Source: Trigonopsis variabilis (Eukaryota; Ascomycota; Trigonopsidomycetes; Trigonopsidales; Trigonopsidaceae). Taken from it: DNA of 64,000 bases. Within the stretch, counting starts at the first letter, position 1; the number at the start of each line of letters is the position of its first letter. Below are positions 45,015 to 55,372 of the stretch, piece by piece. A program made the translations under genes and the position numbers. The stretch lies in contig PPXM03000002.1 of NCBI GenBank assembly GCA_003707065.3, forward strand, positions 434,001-498,000. The letters run 5' to 3'. The notes under the pieces are model-generated. The model was not told the origin of the DNA, made no database searches, and was given only the letters and a program-made list of their open reading frames with translations.

Positions 45015-45700
45015 ATAGACATGACGAGCCCAAGTGTACGACGACGATGTGATGGGCATGTAGCTTAGAGGAAACACTGGGGCGGTTTATGACCATAGAA
45101 ATTTGCATCCTTGACGTAGCTACGATATGTTTTTAGAGCTTTTTGCCATATGGCCTTTATCTCTTGATCTTTTGCATTTCTGCTTTAGCTATGATTTGTT
45201 TCTTTGTCTCGATTCTTTGCATTTCTACTTTGTCTCTTGCCTTAGGCGCGACTGAGGCGGCACTGTGTGGCCTGGCCGCTTGGAGATACTTATGGCCCTT
45301 GTCGAGCAATTTATTCGCCAAGCAGCTTGGACACACGTAGCCACGCGCCCTGTCTTATAATGCCCGTCCAGCCGAGACTTTTCTTCTCCTTTGTTAAATG
45401 AAGAGGAATCAAGAAGAATCGACGATGAGAGGCACTGTTGGGAGTCCGTATGCGGGATGATGTGATAAAGCGTTACTCATATGACATAACCGTCAAGAAG
45501 TTGTAGAGATGGAGCGACAATTTTTACGGGAAACCCGACTAATCCGTCAACGACAAAGATCTCCTCTAGACCTTTTCTTGAGCTGAAATAACCGAGTCCG
45601 AAAGCGCTCAGATATTGATTGGAACAGAACAGGAATAAACCTACTACTCAGCTGTACAGGTTTGAATGAGTCACGACACTGAGAGCGAGCTTTTTCGGAA
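45015..45700. other. Intergenic region with small hydrophobic frame
   Basis: A 686-bp spacer between RCK2 and the transporter, both on the plus strand. A 65-codon frame at 45143-45340 (starting MPYGLYLLIFCISALAM) is hydrophobic because the DNA is T-rich. I would not call it a gene without transcript data. Confidence 0.45.
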
Positions 45701-46921
45701 ATGAGTATAAGTTGGAGTAAAATCAAGAACTGGAGGCCCAGCGGGCCTTGCTGTCTATTGCTATCGCAAGTTTTCGGGGCAGCAATGATTACCTCTGCCA
45801 GGTTATTGGAGACCAACCCGGCCAATCCGTTCAACGCCATGCAGGTGATGAGTGTCCGCATGTTTTTCACGTTGCTATGTTCGTTGACGTATCTGTATCT
45901 GCGATATAATGATGTCGATCATTATCTGGGCCCAAAGTCGCTCTGGGTGAATCTCCACCTTCGAGGCTTCTTTGGGTTTCTGTCTATTTCGTGTCTATAT
46001 TCGGCTGTTTCTCGACTGTCGTTATCAGAGACAACCATGTTTACGTTCCTGACTCCTTGTATCACTGGAATTGCCTGCTATCTTTTTCTGGGCGAGGCGC
46101 TCTACCGCGTCGAGGTCATTGCCTGCTTTGTGGCTCTATTTGGAGTCACGTTGATCGCAAAACCAGGCTTTCTGGTGAACTTATGGCCAGAACTGGCATC
46201 TGTTGTCCAAGCAGCCAACGAAGCTGCGGGCAAGATCATGTGCAATGCCACTGACATCATCGGCCCTCCCCAAGCGCGCAGCCTGGGGACAACCGCTATA
46301 ACTCTTCTTGTGCCAAGAGAAGAAGAGTCATGTATCAACCCGGGCCAACATCTCTCTGGGGTATTGTTCAGCCTTTTGTCGACAACTGGGTCGGTCCTGG
46401 CGTTTGTTTCAATCCGGCGAATCGGGCTTGACAGCCATCCCGTTCACCCTCTCGTCACTGTGAACTACTTTGCCGCTTATGCATTTATCATTCCAACCCT
46501 GGCGATCCTCTGTCTTCCTCAATACTCGCTCGTCATTCCCGATTCTCTTGCCCAGTGGCTCACCATGGCGACCGTGGCCATCGCTGGCTTCTTACTCCAG
46601 GTCCTTTGGACTGAAGGGGTAATGAGATGTCGTCCGGGGCTCTCGTCCGCTCTCAGCTATTGTTCAATCCTCTTCTCTCTCACCATCGACCGTATCATCT
46701 GGGGAACAAAGCCAGACTGGCTTTCCTTACTGGGATGCGCGCTTATCATCACCAGTGCCGCGTCTGCTGCTCTCTACAAGACTAGGCAGGCAAAATCAAG
46801 CCACCAGGGCCTAGGAAAGTACCAAGAGCTGGATCTCGAAAGCTTGGACCTTGACAGCGACAACGACAGCAACTTGGACATCGACTCGGATGAAGAAGAC
46901 GACCGCCACCAGCGCTTCTAG
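45701..46921 (+). CDS. EamA/DMT-type membrane transporter (SLC35G-like)
   Basis: A single-exon 406-residue protein with about ten predicted membrane helices in two EamA halves. The first includes HLRGFFGFLSISCLYSAVSR, LSLSETTMFTFLTPCITGI and FLGEALYRVEVIACFVALFG. The second includes ALSYCSILFSLTIDRIIWG and LLGCALIITSAASAALYKT. The pattern 'LSETT-F-F--P' followed by 'LGE' is usual in drug/metabolite transporters of the SLC35G/EamA branch. The substrate cannot be told from sequence. The cytosolic tail is an acidic Ser/Asp-rich stretch (LESLDLDSDNDSNLDIDSDE). The gene has no introns and converges on the Hda2/3-type gene with 113 bp between stops. Confidence 0.88.
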   Translation: MSISWSKIKNWRPSGPCCLLLSQVFGAAMITSARLLETNPANPFNAMQVMSVRMFFTLLCSLTYLYLRYNDVDHYLGPKSLWVNLHLRGFFGFLSISCLYSAVSRLSLSETTMFTFLTPCITGIACYLFLGEALYRVEVIACFVALFGVTLIAKPGFLVNLWPELASVVQAANEAAGKIMCNATDIIGPPQARSLGTTAITLLVPREEESCINPGQHLSGVLFSLLSTTGSVLAFVSIRRIGLDSHPVHPLVTVNYFAAYAFIIPTLAILCLPQYSLVIPDSLAQWLTMATVAIAGFLLQVLWTEGVMRCRPGLSSALSYCSILFSLTIDRIIWGTKPDWLSLLGCALIITSAASAALYKTRQAKSSHQGLGKYQELDLESLDLDSDNDSNLDIDSDEEDDRHQRF

Positions 46922-47034
46922 AGACTTTGTTGACATAATTGGGACATGGCGTTCTTTTGTAATGTGGAAGATAAAATAGAATAAAGTGATTGTTCTTTAT
47001 CTACGTACTGACTTGCTCGTAGCAGCTTGATTGT

Positions 47035-49581
47035 TTACAGTTTCCTCGACCCCGTAAGACCTGCTTGTGAATGTCCGCTTGGAGTCATATCCCGATTAGA
47101 TGAATCATAATACCCATTGTTGGTGGCAGTCGCCATTGAAAAGCCAGGAGTAAAGGAAGTGACCAAATTGACGGTGGCCACGCCCGCCCGAGCTCCATTG
47201 GGCCCAGTAGGCGCCGGTGAGCCTGCTCGCGAGCTCTGCTCTCCGCGAGACGAGTTGGCGGGGCTATTTCGACGAGGTAGAGAAGACGACCGGACTCCAT
47301 ACCTTGACCGCTGCTGCTTGGCCGCTTCAGCATCGCTGACTCGCCGTAGCTGTTCATGCAGGACCTGGACTTGCTGGGATAGCTGCAAGATGCACTCGTC
47401 TTTGATCGACAGGATCTCGTGCACTTGCATTTGGTGGAGACGCTCGATCTGGGCATCAGCCTGTCGTTTGAGGTCTTCAATTGTTTTCTTGGCAGTTTCA
47501 ACTTCCTGCCGAGCTTCCATTGCCGAGGCAGAGGCTTTCTGGTACTGCTCTCGCATATACTCGTTCTCCTTCGTCCTTGTCTCCACCTTGGTGTTCAGTC
47601 GACTCACTTCGTCTTCTAGTTCTTTATTCTTGCTTTCTAGTTCATAGAGTTGGGCTTTATCGACAGGACCATCGTCCTTGAGGGCCTTTTCAGCTCGCTC
47701 AAGGGCCTCGCGAGTTGTCTTTGTGGTTTCTGCCGCCTTGGCAGCCGATCCTTCGGCTCGCTCAGTGCGACTCTGAAACGTCTTTATTTTCCCTTCCAGT
47801 TCGTTTATCTTGGTCACAAATCCCGACATCTGCTGGAGCTGATCTTCGTTTACTTTCATCTGGTCGCTCAGCGTTTCTTTTAGCGAGTCATTTTCATGCA
47901 AGAGCCTCTTTGAGTGGGCGCGAGATTGGTCGATCGTTCGACGGAGTTCTGCCACTTTGTTTTCGAGCTCATCTTCGGCCAAGACATTCTTGAGTTCAGG
48001 AACTTTGTTGTTATCGTTGGAGACCAGAAACGAAATGTCCAATGGCCTCGTCATGTACTCGGTCACCCCCGAGATATCTCCATTGTCGTCTTTCTGTCGC
48101 TTCAACAAAGGAACACTGCGAGGGTCTTCAAGCAATCCTAGGCTGTCGTACGATCTCTTGAGTGCTTTACCGGCCAAACGAAGGTATCCGTTGACGTCAC
48201 GGGACGGCCCCGACACAGGAAGCGTGTCATACTCTGTAATATCAGGCAATTCAGGAAACGGCCATAATCCTCCCGTGTTGATCCAATCAGCTAGGCGGAC
48301 GGCCAGCTTCTCAGTTCCCACGCTGCTGAAATTGAGAGGAAGGATGCCTGCCGAGCGGCGAAGGGCGACCACAGCAGCGACTACATTACTGAGAATCGAG
48401 ACTGTCATCGAGTCTGACTTTGCAGTCATCGCCTGGGACATGAGGACGTGCTCAGTACTGTTGATAGACACCAGACGAATTACCGGCGTTAAGGGTCGGT
48501 CGAGAGACGCACCCGTCTTTCTCAGCCGCTTAAACAATGGCGTTGAAGAATCAAACGACGTGTCGACGGCCAGGATCGCGTCCACTGGTCCCCCGGCATA
48601 AGTATCAGGAGCAGCCGAGGACGAAAAGAGGTAAACGATAAATTTTGCCTTCATTTTCGACGGTGAGGAGGCGTCTCGAGGCTCGTCGTCGGTCTTGCGG
48701 TCCCCATACCGTTTATACTTGATATGCTGTCCTCTTAATAGAGAACCTAATAAATCCTAGAGTCAGAACCGGCCACAATAGCCATTAATCATCATGCACG
48801 CTATTCGTCCAGTCTCTCACGTGACCGGCGCCGGGCGTGCTCCTGCTTGTTCGCAGCCGCAGCCGCACCATCGATAAGGTCACGTGAGAAGCTGATCAAG
48901 GACGGGGACGTGAAAAGCAAGAAAAAGAGCAAAGCAGAAGAAGCAAAATAGATCAAAGGGACAGCAGAATAGGGGAATAAAAATAGGTCAAGTGACAGGC
49001 AAAGGTTGACTTACCAAAGTTTTTCCAGCTTTTCCGACCAGGGCAATTTTGGCGTGAGAAGGACGGATAGCCTTCAGGATTTCAGCTATAGCCTTAAACT
49101 TGTCAGAAAACTCAGTGATATAGAGTGCTTCGTTTCGATCACTGAGATTGCGGGGCAGAAGATGGTCCAAGACCACGTAGGGATGCGTAGCGACGCCCAA
49201 GGTGTTTTGAATGACTTGTTTCATGGTATTGACGAGGATTTCGTTGCCTTGGACCTCCGAGTCGGTCGTTCCACAAAACCTCGAGATATCCGACGAATGC
49301 TGGAGGATGATCTGAGAGTTGTACTCGATCTGAGATTCGTTCATGGACACAGGAATGGCATATTCCTCGGGACCGAGCAAGAGCCGGTCGAAATGGGTCT
49401 GGAACGAGTGCTCGACCTGCACGGACGACGTTCTTGGACTCGATCCATCACCCTCGTTTTCAGGCCCGTCGCCGGTCGGCTTGTCGGTTGGCTTGTCGGT
49501 CGTACTCGGCGGAGTCTGAGGCGCCCCATCTTCTATCTTGTCCTCTTCTTCGGGACCCTGGGCCATCTTGATATCTTCCAT
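47035..49581 (-). CDS. HDA3: HDA1 complex subunit 2/3-like protein
   Basis: Two exons (49581-49015, 48756-47035) joined over a 258-nt intron encode 762 residues. The join creates IALVGKAGKTLDLLGSLL, continuing RGQHIKYKRYGD. I recognise this helicase-like segment from Hda2/Hda3, which use a degenerate SNF2-type DNA-binding domain (residues about 50-350 here; VDAILAVDTSFDSSTPLFKR and RLVSINSTEHVL). Residues about 400-640 form a long coiled coil for dimerisation, and the tail is Ser/Arg/Gly-rich. The complex with Hda1 deacetylates H3 and H2B tails. The intron is about seven times longer than others in the window and contains two TCACGTGA palindromes. Starting instead at the internal Met (48654) would remove the first domain. 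Confidence 0.8.
48817..48887. promoter_or_regulatory. Two TCACGTGA palindromes inside the HDA3-like intron
   Basis: TCACGTGA occurs at 48817-48824 and 48880-48887, 63 bp apart and within inverted GTCACGTGA contexts. Both lie in the 258-nt intron at 48757-49014. These are E-box/CDEI-type sites of the Cbf1/Pho4 class. Their presence in an unusually long intron suggests an internal promoter or enhancer. Confidence 0.5.
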
Positions 49582-50964
49582 AACAGCACCTTCTTTTGCT
49601 ATCCTCTTGCCGGCCGGGATTGCAAGTCTCTGTATTATTCCTGCAACAAACTATTCTGGGGTTAGATGCAACTCCAGTTACGGCCTAGCAACCGTCCCTA
49701 CTTGGATTTAATTGCCGTTCCTTACACTGTCACAAGCGCCGATACACAGACCGTCTCTGAGTATATTGTGGTTTTTATTCTTTGCTTGCTGCATGATTTG
49801 ATTATGACTGATATTGGTTCGTGCTATTGTGGGGTAGTCGAGGAGAGATGATAGGCTCTGTGCTTACGCTGCGAATACTGCAATTGTCTCTCTTTTACTG
49901 CGGTGGTGGGTCGTGTCGATGGAGGAGCTTTCTCGTAAACATTGTATGGCTGAAATGGTTTGGCTTATCATGATTTAGAAACGTTGGCGCATTGACATGT
50001 TGTACGGTGGTGTCTTTGCTTCCATTGTTCTACCACTTGAACCTTATATCATGCATGTTCTGAGATTATCCCATGGGGAGGTAAACCTCAAGATAAGACT
50101 TTGGTAGCAATTGATCGGTTTATTATAATTAGTGGTGATGGTCTTGTTGTACACATCCTTCTGTGAAAGGCCAGAAACTCCTGTCACAGACCCTTGATCA
50201 ACTGCAGGCTTGTAATTCATAGGTGTTTACGTTTTTCTACTGTTTCTTTTTGGCTTGTTTTTTCGGTATTGTCGTTCAATTGCCTTTAGAGTTTGATTAT
50301 CTGATCATTGGAAGCACGGCGCTGCAGTAATAGGGCCAGGATAGTCATGGATGCTGGAGTAATGTCAATAACGTCAATATTTCACTATTGCCATAAGATA
50401 TACGGTAATTGGGGAATTCCAGGATACAATTAATCAGGCGTTCCACGCTTTTCAGGCATATTGTTTGTGCTCAATAAGAGGCAGTGAATCTGATCTCAGA
50501 TAAAGGAGCTGCAAGAATTTACACATTTCTACGTGGTCCTCATACTATTTCCTCATACTCTAGTCGAAAGACACTCTTGTAATGATTCTATACCTTACGC
50601 TGTATTCAGTCTTTTGTCACACAGCAAAGGCAGCAAAACAATCAGCTCTTATCGTCAGAGAATCGTTATTACGTATTACAACAGAAGACATCGTATGCTG
50701 CAATCGATACGGGACTGGCAAAGACCTTGTTCTAATAAAACACCAGATTAACCCACGCTGCTGTCCAACATCTTTGAGAGACTAGAGCCGACAATATCCA
50801 ACCCACTGATCTTGGGACTACAAAATGACTTCCTGACCCTCTGCTACAGTTTCTACTCACAAGTGTAGCCTTTCCTGTAAATCTCGTGGTGCAGCTGGCA
50901 TCATCGCCTGCTCGCCAGCACGCTGCAACGCTTTCACTCGCTCCTTGACAACCATCACTCGACC
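49582..50964. other. Divergent intergenic region, 1.4 kb
   Basis: Between the starts of the HDA3-like gene (minus) and SRP54 (plus). It is AT-rich with many T runs. Frames of 60-72 codons (49666-49851, 50533-50785) have no motif. I looked for tRNA boxes and C/D or H/ACA snoRNA signatures and found nothing I would defend. The last 80 bp before SRP54 are pyrimidine-rich and probably form its leader. Confidence 0.5.
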
Positions 50965-52522
50965 ATGGTCCTCGCCGATTTAGGGAGGAAGATCAACAAT
51001 GCTATGGCCGGGCTAGCCCGGTCCAGTACGGTAGACGAAGAGGTATTATAAATGCGGCGATTTTCCTCTAATCTTTTAGGCCCTGGATGCCATCCTGAAG
51101 GAAGTCTGCACTGCCTTGTTGGAGGCTGATGTGAATGTTCGTCTGGTTGGGAATCTTCGGAAAGCGGTGAAATCCAAAGTGGATCTAAAGTCGATCGCAC
51201 CTGGAAATCGCAAAAAAATCATCCAGAAGGCTATTTTCGATGAGCTAGTGGCTTTAGTAGATACCCACGCAGAGCCTTACAAACCAAAAAAAGGCCGCGC
51301 AAATGTCATTATGTTTGTGGGTCTACAGGGTGCTGGTAAAACTACAACTTGTACTAAATTGGCGGTCTACTATCAGCGTCGAGGCTTCAAAGTGGGCCTG
51401 GTGTGCGCAGATACTTTCCGTGCCGGTGCCTTTGACCAGCTCAAACAGAATGCTACAAGAGCAAAGATCCCTTATTACGGCTCTTATACCGAGACAAACC
51501 CCGTCAAAGTGTCGAGGGATGGTGTTGATAAGTTCAAAAAAGAGAAATTTGACATCATTATCGTCGATACTTCAGGAAGACATCAGCAGGAAGAGGAACT
51601 TTTTGCCGAAATGGTTCAGATAGGTCATGCTGTCCATCCTGATCAGACAATCATGGTTTTGGACGGCTCGATTGGTCAGGCGGCAGAGTCCCAGTCCAAA
51701 GCGTTCAAGGAAGCCTCTGGCTTTGGTGCTATTATCATCACTAAAATGGACGGCCATGCTAAAGGCGGTGGTGCTATTTCTGCCGTCGCAGCCACCCAAA
51801 CGCCGGTCGCCTTCATCGGAACTGGCGAGCATATCGCTGATATCGAGCCGTTTGCTCCTCAGTCTTTTGTTCAAAAGCTCCTGGGCCTTGGAGATATGGC
51901 TGGGTTGGTCGAGCACGTCCAAGCCTTGAATCTGGACTCGAAGGAGACAGTCAAACATTTCCAGGAAGGTATCTTCACCCTTCGAGATCTCCGCGACCAG
52001 ATGTCCAACGTCATGAAGATGGGACCCTTGTCGAAAATTGCAGGAATGATCCCCGGAATGGGCAATCTAATGGGCCAGATCGGAGACCAGGAAGGCCAAC
52101 AAAAACTCAAACGGACAATGTACATCTTGGACTCGATGACAGATAAGGAGCTCGACAGCGACGGAAAGATCTTCATCTCCGAGCCAAGCCGGATGGTTCG
52201 TGTTGCCCGCGGCTCTGGTACCTCCGTTCGTGAAGTCGAGGACGTTCTCAGCCAGCAGCGGACAATGGCCAATATGGCGAAGCGAATGGGCGGCAAAGGC
52301 GGCTTTATGAACCGAATGCAACAGGCTCAGAACATGATGGGAGGTGGACGAGCGTCGCAACTCGCTGCCATGCAAAAAAGGATGCAAGCCGGCGGCGGGG
52401 GAGGAATGCCCGACATGAGCCAACTCATGGGCATGATGGGCGGTGGCGGCGGTGGAGGTGGAGGCATGCCCGATATGGCGAGCATGCAGAAGATGATGCA
52501 GCAGTTTGGACTTGGTGGATAA
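50965..52522 (+). CDS. SRP54: Signal recognition particle 54 kDa subunit
   Basis: Two exons (50965-51042, 51080-52522; 37-nt intron) encode 506 residues. The N domain starts [20 protein letters not shown]. The G domain has G1 [43 protein letters not shown] and [12 protein letters not shown]. The M domain is methionine-rich ([20 protein letters not shown]), carries the RNA-binding [12 protein letters not shown] segment, and ends in a Gly/Met-rich tail. SRP54 binds signal peptides and 7S RNA and, with its receptor, targets ribosomes to the ER by reciprocal GTP hydrolysis. It is convergent with the HapX gene. Confidence 0.98.
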
Positions 52523-52656
52523 AGTTGTTAATGAATTGGATGAGCTGATGTCTAGAGGGACAGCTACGGACTGTAATATTCGTATACTAAGTTTTTCATT
52601 TCTCATCATAGTAATCCTCATGTTCCAAAGGTAAAAAAATCGTAAATCGTTTCTCA

Positions 52657-54283
52657 TCAATTTGAGGCAAAACGGCGATCGAGCTCGCGGAGGACGTTCG
52701 CCACAGAGCCAACCTCTACTTCCATGCCCCTGGTGTGCAGCTTATGAACAAGCTTTCCCAGGTCAGCTCTCTCAAAGTTCTTGTGCTGGGCCAAGGTTCG
52801 GTAAGCAGCAGAGCATGGAATGTAGGCTCCTGGAGCATCGTCAATGTCGATCTTGGCCGCCAAAGATGGCAAGCGCTCCAGCGGCGGAGGGGCTCTAGGT
52901 GAGTCCGAAGCGCACCCTGAACCTCCACATTTGCCCCCTCCGCAACAGCCAGAACCAGTCTGGACTTCGCTTCGAGCAGCTAGCACCTTGTCAGCCTCCT
53001 CCACAGCAGCAGCGGCATTGGAAAGAAGAGCAAGCGATGTACAAAATAACGAAGACATGGGGTCACGTCGGCACTGTTCGCACGTACCTGGTGACCCCGT
53101 GCAGCCGCTGGGCTTTGTAGATTCGGTGTTGTTGTCGACTAGAGACGAGACTCGGATCCGAGGCTCGTCACCAATGGATTTTGTCCGTTCGTGAGATATG
53201 ATGCCTTCAACCTGGGTAGGCGAAGGATTCTTGGCTGCTTCGGCACAGATACAAGGAGTATCGGAAGAACAGAAACCGCAGGACTCCATAGGAACGTTTG
53301 AAGGTTCAGATAACGAGTCAGATGATTTGACCTGTCGTGTAGCCGACACTGCGAAGGCTGCTGTGTAGTCGACTTCTACCTTTTCTGTTTTGACTAGTCG
53401 CCTTGGCCGCAACAAAATCCTGTTCTCTCTTGGGTGAACACCCGAGTCAGCAGCAGATCTTTTTCTGGGTAGGCTGATCACATCCGCCGAATTCTGAGTC
53501 GAAGTAGGAGTAAGAGATGATGCTGAAGTTGTCGTAAACGACGAGCAGACGCAGCTGTCTTCATCAGACACATCCGAGCAAAAGCCACAGGACTCCATGG
53601 GAGGACGGTTGGCAGTTGGCTGGTCATCAGCAGAAGGCGAAGGAGCAGGTGAAGCAATGTGACTATTGGTGATAGATTGAGGAGATCTTCGAGCAGTAGC
53701 AATGGAAGAATAAGAAGGTGGCTGGCCGCGAGACGAAACAGACAGAGCAGAATCTAACTGTTGCTGAAGGTCTGCACATAATCGTCGCAGTTCCGCATTC
53801 TCCCGAGTCAACCTATCCACGTTGGCCGCTAGGCTTCTTTCTTTTTGTTGTCGAGTTTCTTCCGCCGCCCTGAACTTTTCTTCCAATTCGGTCACTCGTT
53901 GAGCTCGCCGCTCTCTAAAAGCACGCTGGGCAGCTCGATTCTGAGCCTTTCGTTTCTATTGTTAGAATTATGCGAGAGACGATCGGCCGAAGAAGTGCCG
54001 GACCTGCAAAGACTCGGCAAGCGTTCCTGGGCCTAAAGGCAGACGTACCGAAGGTGGTGTATCTGTAGCAGGTTTTCTACCCGGCTTGTCGTTAGTGAAA
54101 TGCTTGGAATTGAAAACTCACCTTAGGACGAGGAGGGAGGACCCAAGTCTTTGAAGTCACAATTCCGAGCGCAGGTTGAGGGCTCTGAGAAGTCTCTGAC
54201 GGCGTTGAGGGCGCCCGAACGGCAGGCGCTATGGCCGAGAACGCTGAAATTAGAACATGAGGGTTGTCTAATTGCCTACCCAT
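52657..54283 (-). CDS. HAPX: HapX-type iron-responsive bZIP regulator
   Basis: Three exons (54283-54122, 54084-54049, 53955-52657; introns 37 and 93 nt) encode 498 residues. The CCAAT-complex (Hap4-like) binding segment is KTWVLPPRPKPGRKPATDTP, followed at once by the bZIP basic region KRKAQNRAAQRAFRERRAQR and a leucine-zipper coiled coil. Four cysteine clusters follow: CGFCSDVSDEDSCVC (about 189-203), CGFCSSDTPCICAE (about 291-304), CEQCRRDPMSSLFC (358-371) and CCGGGKCGGSGC (403-414). In Aspergillus these sense iron, probably by Fe-S binding. The C-terminal block YRTLAQHKNFERADLGKLVH is also conserved. HapX represses iron-using pathways in starvation and activates detoxification in excess. 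The second intron has an alternative in-frame donor. Three iron-GATA sites lie just upstream. Confidence 0.95.
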
Positions 54284-54317
54284 TGCGAAATGTGATGATT
54301 CACTGAGTGGAAGGAGG

Positions 54318-54322
54318 CCAAT
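54318..54322 (+). promoter_or_regulatory. CCAAT box near hapX start
   Basis: CCAAT on the plus strand 35 bp upstream of the hapX ATG and 5 bp from the first GATA-type site. A second CCAAT is at 54416-54420. The CCAAT-binding complex is the partner of HapX, so autoregulation is possible. A single CCAAT is common by chance. Confidence 0.4.
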
Positions 54323-54326
54323 TTTT

Positions 54327-54400
54327 TTATCTGATCGTTGTGCTCAAATATACACTATCGGGATGGGATGTGCCGAAGATTATCAGATTTCATCAGATAA
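54327..54400. promoter_or_regulatory. Cluster of three ATCWGATAA iron-GATA sites
   Basis: Three perfect matches to the SreA/Fep1-type consensus ATCWGATAA: 54327-54335 (TTATCTGAT, reverse strand), 54380-54388 (TTATCAGAT, reverse strand) and 54392-54400 (ATCAGATAA, forward). They lie 44-117 bp upstream of the hapX start codon. In Aspergillus the GATA repressor SreA represses hapX through this motif when iron is plentiful. The cluster strongly suggests the same loop here. Confidence 0.8.
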
Positions 54401-55095
54401 ATCGACTCATGACAACCAATCATTTCAGGCCACATGCATATGTCACATGCCGTGTCAACCTTCTTGCGCCAACGCTGGTTGGCTACCCACCTAAGTTGTT
54501 TGGTCGTATGCTAACTTAGAACGTTAGAACGCCATCGACGCCGATTCCGGCCGCAGCCCATCCCAACGAGCTGTTCCTGTATCTATCTCTACAGGTTGAT
54601 ATAGTCACCCAGTGATCCATAAGATCCAAATGAAAGAAATATCAGAACTCCACAAAATGAAAAGCGTGTCATGGCCATGTTGACCTGAAGGTTCATCAAA
54701 TCCGGCCAGCTCGACACCCCTGATCTACTGGGACTATCCGACAACCAAGGACAGAAATGAGTCCCCTGGTCTCGTGCAGAGTCTTGGTATCTTCTTTCCA
54801 ACTAAGCGCGATTGCGACCAATGCGGAAATGGCTTTTCTTTTTTGAATCGCTACGATATTTGTTTCCCCAATACATTCGAACGTGGAGCTTCGTGGTGTG
54901 AAGGCCAGCTTCCAACGAGCACTCCGCTGCAGGCTGTAGATCCAATGACAACAATTGCTGTCCCACCAACACAATCTGAAAGGTACATTTGTTTCTATTT
55001 TGGACGTAATGGACGAGCGTTATCGCTTCGTAGCAACTCACAAGACTTCTTTCCCATCAGACGCTCGACAAGCAAGAGGGCGCGAAGCAAACCGA

Positions 55096-55103
55096 CACGT
55101 GAC
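55096..55103 (-). promoter_or_regulatory. GTCACGTG box
   Basis: CACGTGAC on the plus strand (GTCACGTG on the minus strand), 270 bp upstream of the flavin monooxygenase start codon. Confidence 0.4.
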
Positions 55104-55372
55104 ATCACGCGACTGCGAACAATGGTCCACTCGTGCCAGAAGACAGACGACCATATGCGTGGCTGTGGTGGCGAAGACAGACCACGAATAAGTGGCTGAT
55201 CAGGTCATTTGGAACATGTCTGAGAACTTTGAAGGCTCGAGATCCAGGAATCGACCTTCAGTTGGACTTTCTTGGCTCAAATAGTGCTCGCTGTGGGTAG
55301 CGTAACTAGCTTATCAGGCCACAATTAACTAATCGCCGCAAATCATCTCTTGTCTCGTGCGTTCTTATCGTC

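Larger units (their letters stand above)
54284..55372. other. HapX/FMO divergent intergenic region
   Basis: A 1.09-kb region between hapX (minus) and the flavin monooxygenase gene (plus). The first 120 bp hold the GATA cluster and two CCAAT boxes. A GTCACGTG (minus-strand) copy lies at 55096-55103. Overlapping frames of up to 141 codons around 54774-55199 have no recognisable domain and are probably chance. Confidence 0.6.

Noticed and set aside
45143-45340. 65-residue hydrophobic frame between RCK2 and the transporter
   Set aside because: The local DNA is T-rich, which makes hydrophobic codons by chance. No homology or structure supports a gene.
54004-54032. 29-nt cassette exon inside the second hapX intron
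   Set aside because: It would leave a 16-nt intron, which is too short to splice, and it would break the frame. The in-frame alternative donor is reported instead.
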